From Prevotella sp. UBA1378 (GTDB taxonomy: Bacteria; Bacteroidota; Bacteroidia; Bacteroidales; Bacteroidaceae): a stretch of DNA of 29,902 nt. The DNA is taken from the NCBI GenBank assembly GCA_002305505.1, contig DBRC01000049.1, positions 24,321 to 54,222 of the forward strand, in the 5' to 3' direction. The position numbers and the translations under genes are program-made. Numbering within the stretch: position 1 is the first letter of the stretch; each line of letters starts with the position of its first letter. The notes beneath the pieces are model-generated. The model worked only from the letters and a program-made list of their open reading frames with translations, did not search any database and had not been told where the DNA came from. Shown one piece after another: positions 23,274-29,322 of the stretch.

Positions 23274-23283
23274 TAATACGGAC

Positions 23284-23823
23284 ATGAAACAGATAATATG
23301 GACAAGCGACTATTTTTTAGATGACAAGGCGAGGGAGGAATACGAGAACTCGCAGCGTGACATACTCGATGACGAAGACTACACTGTCAGCGATGCGGAA
23401 TGGGCAGAGGTTATCAATGGCAATCTGTCGGACGAGCGCATGAACCTTGACAAACAGATTGACGGCGTTGTCATGGCATTTGCCGACCTCGGTCTCTGGA
23501 ACGGCAGACGGCAGGGTTACAAGATACTCGGACATAACATCAACGGTATATTCAACGTGTCGGAAGATGACAACGAATGGTACGGTGACGGCTTCAATAT
23601 CCGTGGCAGCCTCACGCACCATGACGGCACCCACCATGTACTTTACCGTGTGGTAAAAGACATGGAAGAAGCGGAACGCATTGGGGAAATGATTTACAAC
23701 CGTGAAATAGACGAAACCGGCTTCCGTAAAAAGACCCGTTCACTCTATCCGTATGTGGCTGAGATTTACGGATGGAAAACAGGGCGGTTCGAAGCGGCTT
23801 TCAATAAAGCGCGGTGTGACTGA
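23284..23823 (+). CDS. Hypothetical protein (179 aa)
   Basis: A soluble protein, acidic in its first 60 residues (DDKAREEYENSQRDILDDEDY). Its core reads FADLGLWNGRRQGYKILG, EWYGDGFNIRGSLTHHDGTHHVLYRVV. The NIRGSLTHHDGTH part, with three clustered His and nearby Asp, could bind a metal or form an active site, but I cannot name a family with confidence. The C-terminus is helical and basic. It is second in the E8 module, ten bases after its neighbour, and is followed by a strong hairpin. Confidence 0.8.
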   Translation: MKQIIWTSDYFLDDKAREEYENSQRDILDDEDYTVSDAEWAEVINGNLSDERMNLDKQIDGVVMAFADLGLWNGRRQGYKILGHNINGIFNVSEDDNEWYGDGFNIRGSLTHHDGTHHVLYRVVKDMEEAERIGEMIYNREIDETGFRKKTRSLYPYVAEIYGWKTGRFEAAFNKARCD

Positions 23824-23864
23824 TGACAGGCTCCGATATGGGGTCTGTCACAAAGTCTATGTTT

Positions 23865-23892
23865 CCATGAGGGATTTCGTAATCCCTCATGG
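23865..23892 (+). terminator. Perfect 12-bp hairpin
   Basis: CCATGAGGGATT (23865-23876) and AATCCCTCATGG (23881-23892) pair perfectly with a TCGT loop. No T run follows. It closes the E8 module. Confidence 0.65.
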
Positions 23893-23911
23893 GAGCCGTG
23901 TGCCGCATCCT

Positions 23912-23962
23912 CCTTTTATAGCGGTTCCCCTCGTCCTTTTATACGGAACAGCTCCTTTTATG
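23912..23962 (+). repeat. CCTTTTATA motif array R8
   Basis: CCTTTTATA at 23912 and 23935 and CCTTTTATG at 23954: three units 23 and 19 bases apart, the cleanest array in the window. Confidence 0.7.
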
Positions 23963-24375
23963 CCACAGGCTTCCCATCCCGGTAAAAGCGGAGTGTCTGC
24001 AATATTTCCAGCCATAAAACATCAGGAGCGATGCCCCGGATAACCGGCACCACGCTTCTTTTTGTTTTTTCGCAGGAAATCCTATCGGCAAACATGACAC
24101 ATGCCGTATGTGGTCACAACGGCAAGAGTCATTTCCAGGCTTGCCCGGTAGACCATCATTATATACCCACCCAAGCCTATGCCTTTCGCTTTCCAGTTTT
24201 CCATCGGCTGCGCTTGAAAACAATGCACACTGCTCAATCCTCAATAACCAACAGTGGTACACTTTTTAATTATTATCCAGTCTCTTTTTAGATTATTATA
24301 CCCTCCCTTTCTATATCATCACCGTTATAATTCTTTTATAATGTTCAATTTTTTATCCGGTTTAACGTCCTCATC
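23963..24375. other. Non-coding stretch with loose motif copies
   Basis: I see no credible gene. CCTTTCTATA (24306), CCGTTATA (24322) and TTCTTTTATA (24331) form a degenerate motif group just before hairpin E9. With the cleaner array R8 to the left, a module may have been deleted between them. Confidence 0.4.
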
Positions 24376-24549
24376 GGAATTATTTTACCGCGAAGTTAAG
24401 TCCGGCCTGCAACCGCCAAGGCATACCTGCCGGTGCCATCCGAAAATCTTCCTCCTGCGGAGCGTATTTTCGTGTCAGCCTTGTCTTTATGCCAGCCGTC
24501 AGCCTCGTGTTTGCAGTAAAATAAATCCCAGGAGGCCGGAACATACCGG
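24376..24549 (+). promoter_or_regulatory. Hairpin element E9 (putative single-strand promoter)
   Basis: Distal arm GGAATTATTTTACCGC (24376-24391) pairs with GCAGTAAAATAAATCCC (24513-24529) with one bulge. The minus strand has TAACTTCG (24391-24398) and CTTG (24417-24420) 18 bases before it. CGGC (24403-24406) pairs again with GCCG (24495-24498). The small hairpin CCGG-AACATA-CCGG (24536-24549) and AAGAAAGGGAAAA precede the ATG at 24586. The loop shares AATCTTCCTC and GAGCGTATTTT with E2. Confidence 0.75.
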
Positions 24550-24585
24550 AAGAAAGGGAAAAGTATAAACTTAAAATCATCAGTT

Positions 24586-24858
24586 ATGGACAATAGACCA
24601 AACAAGGAACATGAACTTGCAAAACAGGTGGAAGCGGCTCTCAACTCCTACGGTTTCAACCCAAAACTGTTCGCAGCAGCCATCCCCACAATGCACCGCA
24701 CGTTGCAGCAGTCACTGTGGCGGCTCATCAAGGAATGTGTCAAGGTCATCGCTGACGAGAAGACAGGACATGATGACCGCAACATGGCTTCACACATGGA
24801 AGCAAAGAAAATGCTTGAATACTTCAAACTTCACGGACGGCATATACCGTTTGTCTAA
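24586..24858 (+). CDS. Hypothetical helical protein (90 aa)
   Basis: Predicted almost entirely helical: LAKQVEAALNSYGF, PKLFAAAIPTMHRTLQQSLWRLIKECVKVIAD and MASHMEAKKMLEYFKLHGRHIPFV. No signal peptide. I do not recognise a named family. It is the first of five tightly packed genes behind hairpin E9, with the purine tract at the usual distance upstream. Confidence 0.78.
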   Translation: MDNRPNKEHELAKQVEAALNSYGFNPKLFAAAIPTMHRTLQQSLWRLIKECVKVIADEKTGHDDRNMASHMEAKKMLEYFKLHGRHIPFV

Positions 24859-24864
24859 ACCTGT

Positions 24865-25116
24865 ATGAATATGGAACATAAATTTTATCTGCTTGCGACA
24901 CTGATTGAAATGCAGGACAGCGTTTCTGACGGACACGCGCTGTATCGTTCACTTGACGATGCGATGAAAGCATTTGAACAGGAGATTGCCGACTGCCAAG
25001 AAAATTTCAATGAACGGCACGGCAGTACACTGATTGACCTGCCACGGTGTAAGGAGTGGAGAACGGAAGACGGTTACGGCTATACGGTGACAGTCGATGA
25101 AATGATACCGCTATGA
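24865..25116 (+). CDS. Hypothetical protein (83 aa)
   Basis: A small soluble protein: HKFYLLATLIEMQDSVSDGHALY, then an acidic helix (DDAMKAFEQEIADCQENFNERHG) and a strand-rich end (WRTEDGYGYTVTVDEMIPL). Starts seven bases after its neighbour's stop region; ATG 24871 is a possible alternative start. Its stop overlaps the next start as ATGA, so the pair is translationally coupled. Family not recognised. Confidence 0.72.
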   Translation: MNMEHKFYLLATLIEMQDSVSDGHALYRSLDDAMKAFEQEIADCQENFNERHGSTLIDLPRCKEWRTEDGYGYTVTVDEMIPL

Positions 25117-25508
25117 GACAGCCGACCTATAATTACATCAACAGACTGATTGACCGGATAACCAAGTACGGTCAGTCAAATAACGACAGCTTTACATTCT
25201 ACAGGCATCTTGTGGAACTGCAGAGTAGCACAAGCGGTTACGTTTCTGTGACACTGTACAAGACCGATGACAGATACGGTGGAGAACTCGCGGATTTCAG
25301 TTTCGACTATTGGACGCTTGAACTGCACTTTGTCGGCACGGTAGGAAAGGTTTTGACGGAAAAAATCATCAGTGCCTTCAGATATTTCTACGCTCCCCGA
25401 AAAATCCGTGTCTCTTACGATGAATACGAATATGAGGACGAGGACACGACCTATGAGTATGACGAAACGGACTGGGACAAGCCGCCTGTAAAACGGCTCA
25501 ATAAATAA
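25113..25508 (+). CDS. Hypothetical protein with acidic Tyr-rich tail (131 aa)
   Basis: The first two-thirds alternate helix and strand (YINRLIDRITKYGQSNNDSF, YVSVTLYKTDDRYGGELADF). The end (residues about 101-124) is an acidic Tyr-rich stretch, DEYEYEDEDTTYEYDETDWD, followed by a basic close. Such a tail could mimic nucleic-acid charge or bind a basic partner; that is speculation. Overlaps the previous gene by four bases. Confidence 0.75.
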   Translation: MRQPTYNYINRLIDRITKYGQSNNDSFTFYRHLVELQSSTSGYVSVTLYKTDDRYGGELADFSFDYWTLELHFVGTVGKVLTEKIISAFRYFYAPRKIRVSYDEYEYEDEDTTYEYDETDWDKPPVKRLNK

Positions 25509-25529
25509 CAATCAATAAACAAAAGGATT

Positions 25530-25811
25530 ATGACATTCGATTACAACAAGGAAGACAAGACACCCATGTCATTGGTGCTTGAGAACGGCATTACAGCCGA
25601 GGGCGAGTTTATAGACCTCAGAATAACCGTGGAGACCCTGCCAAAAGGGAAGCAGTGGTATCAGATACGCCACTGTGACGATGACGGCTCTGAACCTGCA
25701 TCCCTGAAAAGGGGGTGCGTGGTGGTAAACTTCTTCGGCACGTTCATCTGTGACCCGATAGCCGGAATGAATGACGGTGACGAACTGGAGATAAAAGAAT
25801 GGGGCTGGTGA
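25530..25811 (+). CDS. DUF4313-like small protein (93 aa)
   Basis: The central part WYQIRHCDDDGSEPASLKRG and VVVNFFGTFICDPI recall the DUF4313 pattern (W-Y-x-R-H-x-DDD ... VVVNFFGT) as I remember it; the family name is therefore tentative. It is strongly acidic with a mainly beta fold predicted and ends in EIKEWGW. Function unknown. Fourth gene of the E9 module. Confidence 0.65.
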   Translation: MTFDYNKEDKTPMSLVLENGITAEGEFIDLRITVETLPKGKQWYQIRHCDDDGSEPASLKRGCVVVNFFGTFICDPIAGMNDGDELEIKEWGW

Positions 25812-25847
25812 ATGACTGCCTCACTGACAACTTAAAATCAAGGATAT

Positions 25848-26315
25848 ATGAAGATAAAGAATTTTGCGACATTCGGGCTGTTTGTTGACGGCGATATGAT
25901 AGACAGCGGAAGCATACACGCCATGGAGAACGAGGCAACACGGAGAATATTAAGCGGACAGGCGGAAGCCGCACGCATATCCGTCTTTGACTTTGACGGC
26001 GACAAGGTCGTAGAGAAAACGCCTGTCTTATCCTTCCGCAGGAATAATAATGACATCATCATCGCCAATATGCTACTGCCCGACAATTCCGAAAGTGTAA
26101 GGAAAAACCGCACTCTGATTGAGATAAAGGATATTGTCGATGAAATCATGGAGTGTGACAGCTTGGTTGACCGTACCGAATTTGACACGGTGCGGTGCAA
26201 CATCGGCAGCGGAATACTCTGGACGTGCGATCTTGTGAAGCTTGAGCAGTATTTTGACATAAAGGGCGTTATCGCCGAGGGCGACAATATAGCCCTGCTT
26301 ATCCGCAACTTCTAA
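25848..26315 (+). CDS. Hypothetical protein (155 aa)
   Basis: A soluble, acidic protein. It begins MKIKNFATFGLFVDGDMIDSG, has FDFDGDKVVEKTPVLSFRR in the middle, and later helical segments (LIEIKDIVDEIMECDSL) and IAEGDNIALLIRNF at the end. The repeated D-x-D groups are not in a recognisable metal-binding motif. No family recognised. Last gene of the five-gene E9 module, closed by the 14-bp hairpin at 26321. Confidence 0.75.
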   Translation: MKIKNFATFGLFVDGDMIDSGSIHAMENEATRRILSGQAEAARISVFDFDGDKVVEKTPVLSFRRNNNDIIIANMLLPDNSESVRKNRTLIEIKDIVDEIMECDSLVDRTEFDTVRCNIGSGILWTCDLVKLEQYFDIKGVIAEGDNIALLIRNF

Positions 26316-26320
26316 TCTGT

Positions 26321-26353
26321 CTCCCTTAGCCTTGTCGGGCAAGGCTAAGGGAG
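26321..26353 (+). terminator. Perfect 14-bp hairpin
   Basis: 26321-26334 (CTCCCTTAGCCTTG) is perfectly complementary to 26340-26353 with a TCGGG loop. No T run follows, but the stem is strong enough to end or protect the E9 transcript. Confidence 0.72.
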
Positions 26354-26366
26354 CTGTCCGGCATTG

Positions 26367-26471
26367 CCACTTTTACAGTGTGGCGGCATTGTCCTTTTAT
26401 ATCGCTTCGCGGTTTATCCCGGTTTTATCCGTGACCCTTCCTTTTTTATTTCCGTGGACTTCCCGGTTATA
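26367..26471 (+). repeat. CCTTTTATA motif array R10
   Basis: Exact copy at 26393, with variants CCACTTTTACA (26367), CCGGTTTTAT (26419), CCTTTTTTATT (26440) and CCGGTTATA (26463). Spacing is 21-26 bases throughout. Confidence 0.58.
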
Positions 26472-26503
26472 GCGTATATCTCTTTTCCGTGCCGTCCGCC
26501 GTC

Positions 26504-26685
26504 CCGCTTGGTTTTATCAGATGCGAAGTTCGGCCGTCCCGCTTGATCCGACCGCTTAAAGTGCATTTCTTGCAAATTCTTCCTCTTGCGGAGAGTAATT
26601 GGCAAGAAAAGCCATCGTATGAAGCTGATAAGACAGCCGTGTGTTGCATCTGTAAAACCCCAAGGCGGTTCCGGGAGACAGGAAC
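26504..26685 (+). promoter_or_regulatory. Hairpin element E10 upstream of the ParB-like gene
   Basis: Distal arm 26504-26524 pairs with 26646-26668 (CAGATGC with GCATCTG, TTTTA with TAAAA, CCGC and TTGG blocks). The minus strand has GAACTTCG at 26524-26531, unpaired over six bases. CGGCCGT (26531-26537) pairs with ACAGCCG (26633-26639). The small hairpin GTTCC/GGAAC (26668-26685) and AAGAAAGGGGAAAA follow. No clear -33 box. The loop shares ATTCTTCCTC and TGCGGAG with E9. Confidence 0.75.
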
Positions 26686-26735
26686 TGAAGAAAGGGGAAA
26701 ACAAACATTCAATAACTCATTAAAACCATACGAAA

Positions 26736-28442
26736 ATGGAAGCAACACTCAATCAGACAGCAGTAAAGGACATCACAATGGTAGCAATCTCCGCAATCCG
26801 TCCTAACAGTTTCAACCCACGCAAGCACTTTGACGAGACGAGTTTGAACGAACTCGCAGGCAGCATTCGTCAGCAGGGAATACTACAGCCTGTAACCGTG
26901 CGCCCCACAGCCGACAACAACGGCTATGAGCTTGTGTTCGGTGAACGCAGATACCGTGCAGCAACGATTGTTGGCATGCAGGAAATCCCTGCCATAATCT
27001 CCGACCTTTCCGATGAGGAAGCCGAGGAAATCGCCATCACCGAGAACCTACAGCGCAAAGATGTGACACCCATGGAAGAAGCCAATGCCTACCAACGACT
27101 CATGGAGAGCGGACGGCACGATTTATCCTCTCTCTCCGTGCAGTTCGGCAAAAGCGAGGCTTATATCCGCACACGGCTGAAATTCGCATCGCTTATCCCT
27201 GAAATCGCCACCCTGTTGGAAACGGACGAAATCACGGTTAGCGTGGCAAGCGAAATCTGCCGTTACGGTGAGGACATACAGCGTGAGGTGTACGAACAGC
27301 ACTTGAAAGAAGATGTGACATACAGCAGTTGGCGAGGACAGAAAGCCTCTGAAATCGCAAGAAACATTGAACGGCAGTACACCGCAGACCTTGACCGTTA
27401 TTCTTTTGACAAGACCCTGTGCCTGTCATGCCCCCACAACACGAACAACATGTCGCTTTTCTGCGAGGGCTGCGGAAAATGTGCAAACCGCACCTGCCTT
27501 GCTGAAATGAACGCATCGCACCTTGTGGAGAAAGCTCTGCAGGTATTGGCGGAGAATCCTACCGCAACACTCGGACATACCAACTATGACTACAACCTTA
27601 CCGCCGTGGAGCGTCTTATGGCTATGGGGCACGAGGTGGAGAATGCCATGCCACACGGTACGGCTTATCCCCGAAAGCCCGAAGCACCTGAAAAAGAGGA
27701 CTACGACAATGAAAAAGCCTATGAAGCCGCATGCAGTGATTACGAGCAGAAGCAGCGCGACTACGAGGGAAAATGCGCTGAAATACACCGTCAGAGCCAG
27801 AATGGCGAAATATCGTTCTATGTGAAGATAGGGAGCAATGACATAACGCTGTGCTATGCGAAGAAGAACAGCGACATGCACGGCACGGAACAGCCCCTTA
27901 CTCCTGTGGAAAAACTGGAGAAACAGGACAGGCGCAACAAGGAAATCGCCCTTGAAAAGACAATCGAGGACACCAAGAAGCAAATCCTCAACATAGATGT
28001 GGCGGAAGCCAAGTTCGGGGCTGACGAGGACAGAATGGTTTATTTCTTCCTGCTGTCAAGCCTGAGGAGAGAGAATTTCCCCCTGCTGGGCATTTCCGAG
28101 GAACATACACGATACCTCAATGACGAGGACAAGATGAACATCATCGCCAACTTGACGGCAAAGACAAAGGCTGTCATCCGCAGAGACTATCTGATAGCGC
28201 AGTTCAAGGACGCATACAGGAACAATGCCACGGCAGACCTTATGCTTGACTTCGCACGGAAGCACATGCCGGACGAGCTTGCCGAGATTGAGAGCGGATA
28301 TAACCAAATCTACGAGAAGCGACACCAACGCATTGAAGAACGGAAAATGGCAATCATGGCAAAGGAAAAGGTTGCGGAAGAAACGGACGGCACGGCAAGT
28401 GCCACCACAGAAGACACGGAACAGGAAGAAACGGCAGCCTGA
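26736..28442 (+). CDS. Orphan ParB/RepB/Spo0J-family protein with Cys cluster
   Basis: A 568-residue protein. The N-terminal ParB/Srx domain (residues about 15-110) has the CTP-binding motif GERRYRA (69-75) and ENLQRKD (104-109). A helix-turn-helix follows (SSLSVQFGKSEAYIRTRLKF, about 131-150). Residues 229-254 hold six Cys (229, 232, 243, 246, 249, 254), a probable zinc- or FeS-binding site not found in chromosomal ParB. The rest is charged and helical, ending in Thr/Glu-rich sequence. No parA or parS repeat array is beside it, so true partitioning is doubtful. F-like leading regions also encode a ParB-like protein without ParA (YubM), which fits the presumed leading region. Single-gene module under E10. 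Confidence 0.88.
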   Translation: MEATLNQTAVKDITMVAISAIRPNSFNPRKHFDETSLNELAGSIRQQGILQPVTVRPTADNNGYELVFGERRYRAATIVGMQEIPAIISDLSDEEAEEIAITENLQRKDVTPMEEANAYQRLMESGRHDLSSLSVQFGKSEAYIRTRLKFASLIPEIATLLETDEITVSVASEICRYGEDIQREVYEQHLKEDVTYSSWRGQKASEIARNIERQYTADLDRYSFDKTLCLSCPHNTNNMSLFCEGCGKCANRTCLAEMNASHLVEKALQVLAENPTATLGHTNYDYNLTAVERLMAMGHEVENAMPHGTAYPRKPEAPEKEDYDNEKAYEAACSDYEQKQRDYEGKCAEIHRQSQNGEISFYVKIGSNDITLCYAKKNSDMHGTEQPLTPVEKLEKQDRRNKEIALEKTIEDTKKQILNIDVAEAKFGADEDRMVYFFLLSSLRRENFPLLGISEEHTRYLNDEDKMNIIANLTAKTKAVIRRDYLIAQFKDAYRNNATADLMLDFARKHMPDELAEIESGYNQIYEKRHQRIEERKMAIMAKEKVAEETDGTASATTEDTEQEETAA

Positions 28443-28462
28443 CATTTGATATGCGACCTATG

Positions 28463-28494
28463 AGACAGGGTGGAGAAATCCGCCTTGCCTGTCT
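28463..28494 (+). terminator. Terminator-like hairpin after the ParB-like gene
   Basis: AGACAGG (28463-28469) pairs with CCTGTCT (28488-28494), and inside it GTGGA pairs with TCCGC. The sequence after it is AT-rich without a strict T run. Confidence 0.6.
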
Positions 28495-28597
28495 GTCATT
28501 ATATTACACCACATATTACTATACGCATTTTATGACTGTCAACGAACATCGGTCATAAAGACCGTTCCCTCTTTTTGGGCAACATTGGCTCCCGTTA

Positions 28598-28670
28598 CCT
28601 TTTATAATAAATTCCGGAACCACTTAACCTGCCTGAAGGCACATTCCTCTTTTACAGACTTTCCATTATA
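28598..28670 (+). repeat. CCTTTTATA motif array R11
   Basis: Exact copy at 28598, then CCTCTTTTACA (28646) and CCATTATA (28663), before hairpin E11. Confidence 0.5.
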
Positions 28671-28703
28671 TGGAAGTAGTTTTCAGTATTTGCATATCCG
28701 CTT

Positions 28704-28901
28704 CCGGGCGGCTGATCTGATTTTTGTCGCGAAGGTACGTGCCATGCTGTTCCTTTCTGCAAGGTCATGCCGGACGGTTCCCGGCAAAATCTCCATATCC
28801 CGCCTTGCGGAAATAGTATTTGGCCGTGAAACCTTGCATAAGGAGCCATGCCACCTTGTGGGGCGACATAATCAAATCAGTCCCGGAAGTAGCGATGCTA
28901 C
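28704..28901 (+). promoter_or_regulatory. Hairpin element E11 (putative single-strand promoter)
   Basis: Distal arm 28704-28730 pairs with 28863-28886 (CCGGG, CTGAT and TTTTGTCGC-like blocks; two short bulges). The minus strand has TACCTTCG (28730-28737), one base off the -7 consensus, in a mismatch. TGCCATG (28740-28746) pairs with CATGCCA (28847-28853), six of seven. CTTG stands 22 bases before the box. The small hairpin GTAGC-GAT-GCTAC (28889-28901) and AAAGGGAAAA precede the ATG at 28942. Confidence 0.72.
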
Positions 28902-28941
28902 GAAAGGGAAAACAACATTTACTTACTAAAACAATGACGAT

Positions 28942-29256
28942 ATGACATTCAGAGAATTTATGAGAGAGAACGGCTATGAGTTGCAGACAACCTTCTGGAG
29001 TGATTTCTCCATAGCAGACCGATTCGGACTTCCGGCAGTCCGTGACACTTTCAGACGTGCATTCGAGGAGTGGAAAGGGGATTACAAATATCTCACGGAA
29101 CTGGTGTTGGTACTCAACCACAAGATATGGCAATACCATGAGACAAGACCGGAGTTTGCGGAATTGTACCAGTCACTTTGGGAACAAGCCGACCTATACG
29201 CAGCGGAAAATCTGAAGGATGACGAGCTGGGCTATTTTTTAGACACGACGGATTAA
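28942..29256 (+). CDS. Conserved-looking hypothetical protein (104 aa)
   Basis: A soluble, mostly helical acidic protein: MTFREFMRENGYELQTTFWSDFSIADRFG, then AFEEWKGDYKYLTELVLVLNHKIWQYHE, and YAAENLKDDELGYFLDTTD at the end. I recall closely similar sequences on many Bacteroidota mobile elements, without a function. The YKYLTELVLVLNHK(I/C)W core is the recognisable signature. Single-gene module under hairpin E11, closed by the hairpin at 29268. Confidence 0.82.
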   Translation: MTFREFMRENGYELQTTFWSDFSIADRFGLPAVRDTFRRAFEEWKGDYKYLTELVLVLNHKIWQYHETRPEFAELYQSLWEQADLYAAENLKDDELGYFLDTTD

Positions 29257-29267
29257 ATCTGAATATC

Positions 29268-29320
29268 GGCGAGAGTACAGGGATTTGTATGCCTGTGCTT
29301 TCGCCTGTAGTCCCCTTTTT
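29268..29320. terminator. Terminator between convergent genes
   Basis: 29268-29281 pairs with 29292-29305 over 14 positions, two of them wobbles. CCCCTTTTT ends at 29320, giving a T tract for the plus strand. It lies between the E11 gene and the convergent esterase gene. Confidence 0.65.
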
Positions 29321-29322
29321 GT

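Noticed and set aside
16218..28670. CRISPR array from the CCTTTTATA repeats
   Set aside because: The repeated unit is only nine bases, spacers are irregular and there are no cas genes.
16218..28670. Integron-like gene cassettes
   Set aside because: No attC-like sites with conserved R/L boxes and no integron integrase are seen; the inverted repeats lie upstream of genes and contain promoter boxes.
15267..28901. Reading the repeated leaders as a classical riboswitch family
   Set aside because: The arms differ in sequence between members, there is no conserved ligand-core-like block in all of them, and the one shared signal is a promoter box on the opposite strand. An RNA role of the small stem is not excluded.
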